A stretch of DNA of 64,000 bases from CAZIKB01 sp964539665 (GTDB lineage Bacteria > Zhuqueibacterota > Zhuqueibacteria > Oceanimicrobiales > Oceanimicrobiaceae), in the NCBI GenBank assembly GCA_964539665.1, contig CAZIKB010000017.1:1-64000 (forward strand), read 5' to 3'. A model generated the notes under the pieces. The model searched no databases. It had not been told where the DNA came from and worked only from the letters and a program-made list of their open reading frames with translations. The translations under genes were made by a program, and so were the position numbers. Positions 1 to 7,107 of this stretch are shown here, piece after piece. Positions within the stretch are counted from its first letter, which is position 1, and every line of letters starts with the position of its first letter.

Positions 1-30
1 GAGGGCATTTGTATTTCAATATAGGAACTG

Positions 31-130
31 AGAAACGAAGTGACGAAGAATCTGTGACCATAAAACTATCAGTTTTACAGTATGTTAGTGTTCTCAGATT
101 CTTCGCTCCCAAAGGTCGCTCAGAATGACA
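31..130. repeat. dispersed inverted-repeat element, copy 1
   Basis: The arms CGAAGAATCTG (44-54) and CAGATTCTTCG (95-105) are perfect inverted copies, and the element ends in AGAATGACA. Related elements with the same TGTCATTTCG / CGAAATGACA ends lie at 14471-14576 and 61473-61551. It looks like a non-coding MITE-like or REP-like family. I see no gene in 1-281; the stretch 131-281 shows nothing recognisable. Confidence 0.6.
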
Positions 131-281
131 TTTACTTATATTTTACATAAGTCTATAAATCATGAAAATAATATGCCCGGAGCCTTCGAAACAAAAATCC
201 ATTCGCCCTACCAACACCGGACATTTTTGAAAATATTTGTCGCTTTTTACAGCGAACGGGACAGCAATCTGTTCAGCGGCA

Positions 282-307
282 GTCGTCCGACTTTACCTGT
301 GAGCTAC
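282..307 (+). repeat. 26-bp flank of the template repeat, inverted copy beside the variable repeat
   Basis: These 26 bp sit just beyond the 3' end of the DGR template repeat and overlap its last 4 bp. Their reverse complement occurs at 2129-2154, just beyond the 3' end of the variable repeat, with 3 mismatches. The core CTTTACCTGTGAGCTAC (291-307) is a perfect 17-bp match. The two flanks are therefore in opposite orientation although the repeats themselves are in the same orientation. Confidence 0.7.
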
Positions 308-434
308 GGGACGAACACAAGGCGGAAGCCAATATTGTTGTTGCGGTTGCCTGGATCGTTGTTGTTGCGATTAGCAGAACGGCAATTCTGCGCATTGTTG
401 TTCCAGCTGCCACCGCGCAGCACCCGGTTCGAAC
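304..434 (-). repeat. DGR template repeat (TR)
   Basis: This 131-bp sequence aligns without gaps to 2166-2296. There are 25 mismatches, all where the TR has adenine on the minus strand (T on plus); 25 of 32 adenines differ and none of the other 99 positions does. In the target reading frame the TR is rich in AAC/AAT codons, encoding runs such as GGSWNNN and NRNNN, which is typical of DGR templates because AAY codons can be mutated to many residues without creating stops. The TR is the donor: its RNA is reverse-transcribed with adenine-specific errors and the cDNA replaces the variable repeat. Its first 64 bases are also the last 20 codons plus stop of the reverse-transcriptase gene, so the template is read in two frames. 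Confidence 0.97.
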
Positions 435-1447
435 CAATGATTGTTGCCCTTTTTGATCTGAAAAGCTGCGATTATTTTTGTTCTGAATTTTTTAGCATTA
501 GCGTATTCTGTAAAAGCTATTAACGGCAAAACGTGATTTTGATATTCATTTTGGGTCCAGATACCTGCTCTTAATTTGTTTTCATAAATCCTCAGCTTTT
601 TAATGAATCGGATACGACTTCGATGCGCAAGCTGTATTTTATCAGGATATAATAAATATCCCAGGAACGGCAGTCCATGCGCATTTTGGTTCAGACAAAA
701 AGGCTTCAGTGTTAATTTTAACTCACTTTCTGAATATTGTTTTAATCGTAATCCTGCATTTATCAGCATTTCTTTATTGTTGTGCCACAGGACTAAATCA
801 TCCATGTACCGAACATAAGCCGGTATTTGCAGGATTTCTTTTACAAAATGGTCGGCCCGGGCTAAATAATGATTGGCAAAATACTGACTGGTCAGGTTGC
901 CAATTGGAACGCCTTTGCTTTGATTTACGGAGTAGCTATCGATGATGCTTTCAAACATTGTTAACAAGCGGCTGTCCTTAAAAAGTTGGTGGAGTTGTTT
1001 TTTTAAAATAGTATGCTCCAGGTTGTCAAAATATTTGCGAAAGTCTAATTTAAGAAACCATTTAAAACGCATATTAAACTGTTTCGCTCGTTCCAGAGCG
1101 GCATACGTTCCCTTGCCGGGGCGGCTGGCATAACTGTCGAATATCTGAACTTTTTCGAAAAATGGATGACAAATATTCATCAATGCATGATGTGAAACAC
1201 GCTGACCAAATGGCGCGGCACATATCAGTCGTTTTTTCGGATCATAAATTGTAAAGTAATGGTAGCTGCCAGTTTCGACAGCGCCTGATAATATTTGTTC
1301 TCGCAGCACCCGTAAATTTTCTTGCAGCCGTTTGCCGTATTCAAATACTACAGTTTTTTCAGCTTTGCCTTTTTGTGCTTTATAATAAGCCAATTGCAGG
1401 TTTTCGGGATCGGCTATTTTTTCAGTCAATTTTCCCTGTCGTTTCAT
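371..1447 (-). CDS. DGR reverse transcriptase
   Basis: A 358-residue group-II-intron-related reverse transcriptase of the diversity-generating retroelement class. Motif A is LKLDFRKYFDNL with catalytic D135, and the catalytic box YMDD is at 214-217. IGNLTSQ at 182-188 is the motif-4 variant typical of DGR enzymes. FLGYLLY near 261 fits the palm/thumb border. There is no maturase or endonuclease domain, and the length is usual for the family. It should copy the template repeat RNA with adenine-directed errors and supply cDNA for homing into the variable repeat. It is the last gene of the minus-strand cassette, 124 bp after the HRDC accessory gene. Its last 20 residues are encoded inside the template repeat. 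The start is ATG at 1447; an AGGAGG lies about 20 bp upstream inside a palindrome, rather far for a ribosome site, so initiation may be weak or the start slightly different. Confidence 0.96.
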   Translation of the reverse strand: MKRQGKLTEKIADPENLQLAYYKAQKGKAEKTVVFEYGKRLQENLRVLREQILSGAVETGSYHYFTIYDPKKRLICAAPFGQRVSHHALMNICHPFFEKVQIFDSYASRPGKGTYAALERAKQFNMRFKWFLKLDFRKYFDNLEHTILKKQLHQLFKDSRLLTMFESIIDSYSVNQSKGVPIGNLTSQYFANHYLARADHFVKEILQIPAYVRYMDDLVLWHNNKEMLINAGLRLKQYSESELKLTLKPFCLNQNAHGLPFLGYLLYPDKIQLAHRSRIRFIKKLRIYENKLRAGIWTQNEYQNHVLPLIAFTEYANAKKFRTKIIAAFQIKKGNNHWFEPGAARWQLEQQCAELPFC

Positions 1448-1465
1448 CTTCTTGAGAGTATAAGT

Positions 1466-1562
1466 AACCTCCTGAAGGTTTATTTTAATAATAATGTAGA
1501 TATGTAGTATCTAATTTAATTTTAACACTACACACAACATGTCATAAAACCTTCGGGAGGTT
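1466..1562. repeat. paired-palindrome element between HRDC and RT genes
   Basis: AACCTCCTGAAGGTT (1466-1480) and AACCTTCGGGAGGTT (1548-1562) are inverted copies of each other with one mismatch, and each is itself nearly palindromic. They enclose about 67 bp of AT-rich DNA. The layout and size match the element at 5544-5640. It looks like a small non-autonomous repeat. It fills most of the spacer between the accessory and reverse-transcriptase genes and could form hairpins in the mRNA. Confidence 0.6.
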
Positions 1563-1571
1563 TTCTCGGAC

Positions 1572-2009
1572 TTAATCAATAAAGTCATTTATAAAATGTT
1601 TTGCAAACCGCTCAACCTTTTTGTCGCCAATGCCTTTTATCGATAGCATACCTTTTTGGGTAATGGTATCCAGCTTTGCCAAACCTGCAAGTTCTTCATC
1701 TGTGAAAACAGCAAAAGCAGGTATTCCTTGATCTGCAGCCACCTTTTTTCTAATCTCGCGCAGTTTCGAAAACTTCTTAAATGTGGCATCGTCAAGTACT
1801 TGTTTGTAATCTATTTTTGATTTGTAATCACTCTTTTGATTAAAACTCTTCTCAATATAACGGACACAAAAACACCAGTTGGCGCCGTTGTCGTTACTTA
1901 CCAATTCATTTTGGACTTCCAGAATTTTGTTGGTTTTCAAGAAACGATTCATTTCATCGAGTACTGCTCCGCTGTCGAAGATTGGAATAGTAAATAATTT
2001 AATTTGCAC
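1572..2009 (-). CDS. HRDC-domain DGR accessory protein
   Basis: A 145-residue protein. Residues 1-50 form a conserved N-terminal region (MQIKLFTIPIF onward, then WCFCVRYIE). Residues about 75-143 are an HRDC-like helical domain, including FTDEELAGLAKL and the SIKGIGDKKVERF helix-hairpin-like turn. HRDC domains bind nucleic acid. DGRs without the Avd four-helix protein commonly carry an HRDC protein in this position, so I infer it assists template RNA binding or cDNA synthesis. It lies between the target and reverse-transcriptase genes on the same strand, 156 bp after the target stop. The start codon is GTG, chosen because the family begins MQIKLF; no strong Shine-Dalgarno is visible and a terminator-like hairpin lies just upstream, so its expression may be low or independent of the target gene. 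Confidence 0.85.
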   Translation of the reverse strand: MQIKLFTIPIFDSGAVLDEMNRFLKTNKILEVQNELVSNDNGANWCFCVRYIEKSFNQKSDYKSKIDYKQVLDDATFKKFSKLREIRKKVAADQGIPAFAVFTDEELAGLAKLDTITQKGMLSIKGIGDKKVERFAKHFINDFID

Positions 2010-2030
2010 AGGTTATTTCCAAAAAATTTT

Positions 2031-2049
2031 TTTGGGGCACAGCCCCAAA
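2031..2049 (-). terminator. terminator-like hairpin between target and HRDC genes
   Basis: On the minus strand an 8-bp stem TTTGGGGC/GCCCCAAA with a 3-base loop is followed by an A-run and then a T-run. It lies about 115 bp after the target stop codon and 20 bp before the HRDC start. It could end or attenuate transcription from the target gene. The same GGGGC/GCCCC hairpin style also occurs as a generic dispersed repeat in some genomes, so termination is an inference. Confidence 0.5.
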
Positions 2050-2077
2050 CCCCATTACTCATTGCTATCACTACATT

Positions 2078-2186
2078 CGCTTGGCGTTCGTCCCTCACGC
2101 CGCACTCATTCCGTTCCAACAACTCATAGTAGCTCACAGGTAAAGCCAAACGACCTACCAACTGACTACGGGACGAACACAAGGCG
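2078..2186. other. candidate DGR homing hairpin around the 3' end of the variable repeat
   Basis: The last 17 bp before the target stop codon (2170-2186) and bases 2078-2094 form an inverted repeat with 14 of 17 positions matching, including a perfect GTTCGTCCC/GGGACGAAC. Nested inside are GTAG/CTAC arms (2166-2169 and 2129-2132). Known DGRs need an invariant 3' end of the variable repeat (IMH) plus a nearby hairpin or cruciform; this is the best candidate here. The loop is about 75 bp, longer than in the classical phage case, so the assignment is uncertain. Confidence 0.4.
2129..2154 (-). repeat. 26-bp inverted copy of the template-repeat flank
   Basis: This is the reverse complement of 282-307 with 3 mismatches (17-bp perfect core at 2129-2145). 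It sits 11 bp beyond the 3' end of the variable repeat. Transcripts of the two loci could base-pair here, or the copy may be left from an aberrant homing or inversion event. Confidence 0.7.
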
Positions 2187-2296
2187 GAAGCCAAGACCGT
2201 TGAAGCGGCCGCCAGGATCGTAGTCGCCGCGAAAAGCAGAACGGCAACGCCGCGCACGGCTGCCCCAGCCGCCACCGCGCAGCACCCGGCGCGAAC
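2166..2296 (-). repeat. DGR variable repeat (VR)
   Basis: This is the recipient of mutagenic homing. Of 16 codons that differ from the template, 15 change the amino acid (N to R, G, S, F, D or Y; S to G; Q to R; I to L) and one is silent. The 3'-most 27 bp (2166-2192), including the TAG stop, are identical to the template and would serve as the initiation-of-homing end; the single template adenine there, in the stop codon, is unchanged. Structural residues (GG, W, C1088, DP, GFRLVFVP) are preserved because their codons lack mutable adenines or were kept. Confidence 0.97.
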
Positions 2297-5200
2297 TTTC
2301 TCCGGTTTCCCAGGTGCTGCCGTCAGTCGGCGCACCCTTATAGTTATCATGCCATTTGTCCAGACACCATTCCAAGACATTACCATGCATATCGTAAAGC
2401 CCCCAGTTATTTGGCAGGTAACTCCCTACCGATGTTGTTTTCTTTAAATATTTACCTTTTGGAAAATCTTTGTACGGACGATTGCCATTGTAATTTGCCT
2501 GGTAAGTGGTCAGGTTTTCGCCAGTATTAAACGGCGTTGAAACTTCCCCGTTGCCCCCCTTGATAAGGGGAATTTCGGCCCGGCAGGCGTATTCCCATTC
2601 AGATTCAGTGGGCAAACGCATTATGCCCATTTGCTGCTGATGCTGCTCGGCCCAGCGCTGGCCAAAAGTCAAGGTCCACCAGCGGCAATAAGCCATGGCC
2701 TCGTACCAACTGACTCCCACCACAGGAGCTGATGGACGGTTTCTGCCGAACTGTTCATCCAGCCAGTAGTCGGGCTGTTTTTCTTTTAATTTCTTTAAAA
2801 ATGCCCGGCCATCAAAACGGCAGCGATTGTCAGTGTCGAACCAGTACTGTTCATCGCCATAGCCGCCAGACTTGATGAACTCGGCAAATTCTTTGTTGGT
2901 GATCGCATATGCGCTAATCGAAAAAGGCGATAATTGAACCGAATGGATGGGTTTTTCATCTTCATATTCATTCCCTCCCATATTAAATGGTTGTGTTGGC
3001 TCAAGCAACTCCATCGGTGGATCAGCCACATCAATTGATGGTTCATTCATTAATCCCAGGGCGTCGCCGCAGGCGAGGAAAAGCTCGGGCTGTTGATTTG
3101 ACGCGTCCCGCAAATTCTCAATGCTAGTTTTAATATGATCGTGAAGCCGGAATCGCCGCTGGTATTCCTCGAAATCGTTGAGACACTCGGCTGATAATCG
3201 AATTAGCAAAGTATCCTGAAGTTTGGTCGCCTGCTTTGCCAGTTGCTCGACCAGCTCTTCGCCAAATTTCGGATTGGACTTCCCCAGGCGGTTGAAAAAC
3301 AGCCGGATGGCTTCGTGCCAATGCGACGGATTTTCCAGCATGGCGAGCAGTTGTGTTTGTTGATCCGCCTCTTTCTGCAAACTGAGCCAGTGGGCAGCGA
3401 GGTACTCCTGAAACGTCCGATGAACAAACACGTAATGGCCGCCGCGAAAGGCTAATAAACCAATCAGCCGGTCGCACTCATCGAGAAAATATCCGGCTGC
3501 TTCTTCCAGCTCATTGGACGTTTTCTTTTGCGGTGGAATGAGATCGCTCTCCTGCAGCCGCCGCAGCATCAGCTCCCGGTTCAGAAATACCTCGTCTTCG
3601 GTACGCTGGTGGGCATGAAACGCCAGATCGCGCAGCATGTCAATAATCTGGTTATGATTCCAGTCAATAATTGGCTTAGTTGAGGCAGTCGGGTATTTGA
3701 ATGAAATCTTGCCAGTTTCCAGTTTCCCATACGTGGCGGCTTTTTGCGCCATTAGTTGTTCGATACATTTTGCATACAGCTCGGCGCGGTAGTGGGGCAA
3801 TTTGCCTTCTTTATAATGCAGCACGGCAATTACCGTGAGCAGCAGCGGGTTCGTGGCGAGCCGTTTAGCCGCCGGAACATTATCTAATGCAGCGACAAGT
3901 TCCTGCGCCCGCTGGTTAATCTGGCCGCCTGTTTCATCCGTCAGGTTCGCAGCAAAATATTTATGGGCAAAATCCTGAATTTGATCCTTTTCTAAATTTA
4001 ACAGGCTGTAATATGGAATATCAAGCTCGTTCAGCAGTTCATCGGTAATTGCGGCCGGCCGGCTGGTCAGCATCAGCCGCATTTGTGGGAACTCTTCGGA
4101 GGCGACCAGCTCGCGCACTACTGCTGTTAATCTGCGCCGATATTCTGGATTGGAAATTTCATCCAGTCCATCGAGAAACAGCCAGACCGGTTGGCGCTGC
4201 AAAGCGTGGTATAGTTGACCGGCAGTGAATACTTCGGCTTTTCCAGCGCGCTGCCAGAATTTAGCGGCACATTCAAATAAGCAGCATGCGCCATCGGTAT
4301 ATTCGGCAATCATTTTGCCGAAATCTTCCAATCGCATGTAGACCGGCAACGGCGGTTCACCAGTAATGCCAAATTCCCGCTCCAGACACTTTGAATGGTC
4401 GTTTTTTAAATCTTCAAAACAGCGCAGCGCCATATAGCGGCAGGCCGTGGATTTACCCCCGCCGGCGTCGCCGATAATCAGAAAAATGCGATCTTTGGCC
4501 GGGATTTCTGCCAAAGGTCGTGGGACAATCGCCCAGCCGCTCAAAGTCCACAGGATGCGATACACCTGCTCCAGCTTTATTCGCTGGCCAGACGTGATTT
4601 CTGAAATGATGACTCTAACTTCGCGCAGGTGCCGGGCCTTGCATTCATCCAAAATTTTTCTGGCAATCGAATACGACTGCTTCTCATCGGTCTCTTTATC
4701 GGTATCAAAAGCGCGCTGTTCTTTTTCACGCTCGAGATGCAGTAAATCGTCGAACCGTTGAAACAGCAGCGGTAAATTTTTCTGTTGTTGAACAGTTAAT
4801 TTTTTAACTTTTGCCGCCTGCATGATGCGATCAAATGAGCGGTCTTTCACGTTCAGCGCGACATAAACTTTTTGCAGTTCGAGCTTATGTTCCAGATTTT
4901 CCCGGGTTGTGCCGAGGTGGCCATAATCCAGCCGGTCCAGGCGGTATTCTTCGCGGAACATGCGCTCCAGCTCCTGCTGGTTGATGGGTGTGGGATCGGG
5001 TATGAGTTGTTTGTCATCTGGTTTTACATCCAATCCCAATTCTGTCTTTTTTAATTCAACCAGTTTATTTATGCCATCCCTAATATCAGCAGCATCGCTT
5101 TTCAAACCCATCAAAATCAGTAACTTTTCCCGACCTACCAGTACGGCTTCGCATTCACGAATCGTTCCCATCTCAGTCCGTAATTTGGTGACAAACGCCT

Positions 5201-5507
5201 GCACGACTTCTGGCGGTGTTGCGTTTCCTTTTGCTAATTCAATACCCGAGATCAGCTCAATATCCGGCTCGGGACGGAGCAGCAGCAGTTTTGCCAGTTC
5301 GCGTTCTGTCACCTGATAATCGAAAAAGCGGTTGTTTTTCGTACCGTATTTATTATGGTATTCTGTTTCGTACCAGCGGATGGTGTTTTGAAAGGCATCT
5401 TCATACGCCTTTTGAAGCTGCTGTTTATTGCCTTTCAGAGATTCAAGCAGCTTATTTAAACACTCTTTACCAACGATGGATGTTACAATCGAAATTATGT
5501 CGATCAT
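2166..5507 (-). CDS. DGR target protein: NACHT (STAND) NTPase with variable FGE/lectin-fold C-terminus
   Basis: A 1113-residue, probably cytoplasmic protein with no signal peptide. Residues 1-330 are mostly helical and match no effector I recognise. The NACHT NTPase follows: Walker A GDAGGGKST (346-354), Walker B VWLFLDGLDEIS (441-452), LTSRP (480-484) and the late helical motif FVHRTFQEYLAA (694-705). Residues about 835-1113 are a formylglycine-generating-enzyme (SUMF1/EgtB-like) domain with MGGNEYEDE, RLPTESEWEYAC and LYDMHGNVLEWC. Both catalytic cysteines of true FGE appear absent, so it should be a binding fold. The last 42 residues are the DGR variable repeat; 15 residues between 1073 and 1105 differ from the template. 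I infer a receptor that oligomerises on ligand binding, with the ligand surface hypermutated. AAGGGAGA 7 bp before ATG is a good ribosome site. First gene of the DGR cassette. Confidence 0.95.
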   Translation of the reverse strand: MIDIISIVTSIVGKECLNKLLESLKGNKQQLQKAYEDAFQNTIRWYETEYHNKYGTKNNRFFDYQVTERELAKLLLLRPEPDIELISGIELAKGNATPPEVVQAFVTKLRTEMGTIRECEAVLVGREKLLILMGLKSDAADIRDGINKLVELKKTELGLDVKPDDKQLIPDPTPINQQELERMFREEYRLDRLDYGHLGTTRENLEHKLELQKVYVALNVKDRSFDRIMQAAKVKKLTVQQQKNLPLLFQRFDDLLHLEREKEQRAFDTDKETDEKQSYSIARKILDECKARHLREVRVIISEITSGQRIKLEQVYRILWTLSGWAIVPRPLAEIPAKDRIFLIIGDAGGGKSTACRYMALRCFEDLKNDHSKCLEREFGITGEPPLPVYMRLEDFGKMIAEYTDGACCLFECAAKFWQRAGKAEVFTAGQLYHALQRQPVWLFLDGLDEISNPEYRRRLTAVVRELVASEEFPQMRLMLTSRPAAITDELLNELDIPYYSLLNLEKDQIQDFAHKYFAANLTDETGGQINQRAQELVAALDNVPAAKRLATNPLLLTVIAVLHYKEGKLPHYRAELYAKCIEQLMAQKAATYGKLETGKISFKYPTASTKPIIDWNHNQIIDMLRDLAFHAHQRTEDEVFLNRELMLRRLQESDLIPPQKKTSNELEEAAGYFLDECDRLIGLLAFRGGHYVFVHRTFQEYLAAHWLSLQKEADQQTQLLAMLENPSHWHEAIRLFFNRLGKSNPKFGEELVEQLAKQATKLQDTLLIRLSAECLNDFEEYQRRFRLHDHIKTSIENLRDASNQQPELFLACGDALGLMNEPSIDVADPPMELLEPTQPFNMGGNEYEDEKPIHSVQLSPFSISAYAITNKEFAEFIKSGGYGDEQYWFDTDNRCRFDGRAFLKKLKEKQPDYWLDEQFGRNRPSAPVVGVSWYEAMAYCRWWTLTFGQRWAEQHQQQMGIMRLPTESEWEYACRAEIPLIKGGNGEVSTPFNTGENLTTYQANYNGNRPYKDFPKGKYLKKTTSVGSYLPNNWGLYDMHGNVLEWCLDKWHDNYKGAPTDGSTWETGESSRRVLRGGGWGSRARRCRSAFRGDYDPGGRFNGLGFRLVFVP
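2556..2570. repeat. CCCCTT-GAT-AAGGGG palindrome inserted in the target gene
   Basis: The palindrome adds residues IPLIKGGNGEVS in the FGE domain between EYACRAE and TPFNTGEN, which are normally almost adjacent in this fold. The same palindrome type (CCCCTT-TGCT-AAGGGG) ends the TIR-NTPase gene at 11107-11122. It looks like a dispersed repeat captured in frame. Confidence 0.55.
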
Positions 5508-5543
5508 AATATGTCTCCCTTTCTGTTTACATTACCAGGATTC

Positions 5544-5640
5544 AACCTTGCGAAGGTTATGATGAATACTTAGTATTGAAAATGAATAATAACATTATTC
5601 AATATATAGTACAGTTAAATACCAAAACCTTCGCAAGGTT
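5544..5640. repeat. paired-palindrome element upstream of the DGR target gene
   Basis: AACCTTGCGAAGGTT (5544-5558) and its exact reverse complement (5626-5640) enclose 67 bp of AT-rich DNA. Both ends are hairpin-forming. Size and design match 1466-1562, so the two are probably copies of one small element. It occupies the region where the target-gene promoter should be. Confidence 0.65.
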
Positions 5641-5655
5641 AATTAATAAACAAAA

Positions 5656-5787
5656 TCATTCATGCCTACAGCTTAACATCCATTGAATGCCAAATTTATC
5701 GGCTAACATGCTAAACTTATTTGCAAGCGGCATGATTATTTTTCCGTCTTTACCAGGGAACATCAGGTAGGGATTGAGCTGTTTCAT
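5656..5787 (-). pseudogene. internally deleted VOC/PhnB-like remnant
   Basis: A 43-codon frame joins a typical PhnB/VOC N-terminus (MKQLNPYLMFPG) directly to a typical C-terminus (MPLANKFSMLADKFGIQWML). The middle of the domain, roughly 80 or more residues expected from the family, is missing, so no metal-binding VOC fold can form. The ATG overlaps the stop of the glycosylase gene. I read this as an internal-deletion relic. No downstream partner is evident. Confidence 0.7.
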
Positions 5788-7058
5788 GATTTTAACTCCT
5801 GTGGATTTTCCACAAGACGCTCTAAATCTACTCTGATTTTTTCGGGTGAAATCTTCTCACAAACAATTTCCTCACACTCGTTAAATTCCGCAAATTCTAC
5901 CAAAGTCGTGACAAACAAGGGAAGAAACTCGTCAAAATATTTTAATTCCTGCTCAAATAATAAATTGCGAATGATGAGCGTCTTTTTCTTGCGATCAGCT
6001 TTTGCATCCAGTCTTCCCACGAAGCTGGCGCCCCAAAGAATCGGCAGGACAAAATAACCATACTTTCTTTTTGCAGCCGGGACGTAACATTCAAGCGTGT
6101 AATCGAAATTAAAAAGCCGCTTTAGTCGTTCCCGTTGAATAATCAGGTTGTCGAATGGTGACAGCAGGAAAACCTGTGATGATGCAGGTTCAGTTAGTGG
6201 GGAATTCTCCATCGCCTCAGATAATGCATAGTACACTCTATCTTGATCATGTTCGATCAAAACAGGACTCACTTCTTTGGTTTCTATCAAATCACTGAGT
6301 GCTTTTGAGATAACCTCTTTGCTTGCTATTTGAAGATCTGAATCTCTTACTGTTCCTGGCTGCATAAATTTTAGAATTTCTCTTTCACTGGCTACTCCAA
6401 AAGCGGAAAGCGCACGACGCACCAGAAAATGCCCCAGATCACTATTGCCAGGTAATAATGTATTAATATTATCTGGAATCACTCTTTCTGTTAAGTCATA
6501 AATTTTTTGAAATTTACGTCGTTCGGTTATCATCAAATCACCCCTCCAAAAAAGCAGTTCTAATGCTACTTTTGCTGGCTTCCAATCCCACCAGCTCCCG
6601 CCTTTGTTATCTGATGAAGATTTAAAATCTTTGGAGCTCAACGGGCCTTCGTTTCCGACCCGTTCGAGAACAGGTTTTAGCAAGTGGCCGCATTTTTCCA
6701 TCTGATGCCGAGCCCATTTACTTGTGGGATTCAGGAAATTGTGCATTCGAGGCAAACAGTATCGATAATCCGACATGGGCAGATACGACATGGCGTGTCC
6801 CCAATACTCAAAAATCCGGCGGTCTTTTGCCTGAAGCTCATGCAGCATCGCTTCGTTGTAGTCGCTGCGGCGTGTCCAAAGCGTATGATGATGGGAACGC
6901 TTGATAACCGATATTGTATCGATTTGAACGTAACCCAATTTCTCGATTGTCTGGGCGGTACCTTCTTTACCTCTCGCGAGTTTTATTCTGCCGTCAAGTA
7001 ACTGTGCACTCAGTGCCATCCGTCGGGCAAATTCTGATGATATTCCGGTTTTCTTCAA
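5784..7058 (-). CDS. YcaQ/AlkZ-like DNA glycosylase (winged-helix, HTH_42 family)
   Basis: A 424-residue protein of the YcaQ/AlkZ family (PF06224), tandem winged-helix DNA glycosylases that unhook interstrand cross-links and remove alkylated bases. Family signatures are visible: ARRMALSAQLL near the N-terminus, the catalytic Q-phi-D motif in YVQIDTISV, SHHHTLWTR, the EYWGHAMSYLP stretch, and RRRALSAFG-like and LLSPFDNLI motifs. The Q-phi-D form matches the broad-specificity E. coli YcaQ type rather than the azinomycin-specific Q-phi-Q type. The start is TTG at 7058, because the conserved region begins before the first internal ATG; no clear ribosome site is seen. It is followed on the same strand by the VOC remnant, with a 4-bp overlap. 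Confidence 0.85.
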   Translation of the reverse strand: MKKTGISSEFARRMALSAQLLDGRIKLARGKEGTAQTIEKLGYVQIDTISVIKRSHHHTLWTRRSDYNEAMLHELQAKDRRIFEYWGHAMSYLPMSDYRYCLPRMHNFLNPTSKWARHQMEKCGHLLKPVLERVGNEGPLSSKDFKSSSDNKGGSWWDWKPAKVALELLFWRGDLMITERRKFQKIYDLTERVIPDNINTLLPGNSDLGHFLVRRALSAFGVASEREILKFMQPGTVRDSDLQIASKEVISKALSDLIETKEVSPVLIEHDQDRVYYALSEAMENSPLTEPASSQVFLLSPFDNLIIQRERLKRLFNFDYTLECYVPAAKRKYGYFVLPILWGASFVGRLDAKADRKKKTLIIRNLLFEQELKYFDEFLPLFVTTLVEFAEFNECEEIVCEKISPEKIRVDLERLVENPQELKS

Positions 7059-7107
7059 TTTTAGTAGTTTCTAAAGTATGAATATAAAAAAGCCTGAGAT
7101 TAATGAT

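Noticed and set aside
1572..2009. Avd-type DGR accessory protein
   Set aside because: The sequence shows an HRDC domain and not the four-helix Avd pattern.
2166..5507. Functional formylglycine-generating enzyme
   Set aside because: The catalytic cysteine positions are not conserved and one lies in the variable region; a binding role fits better.
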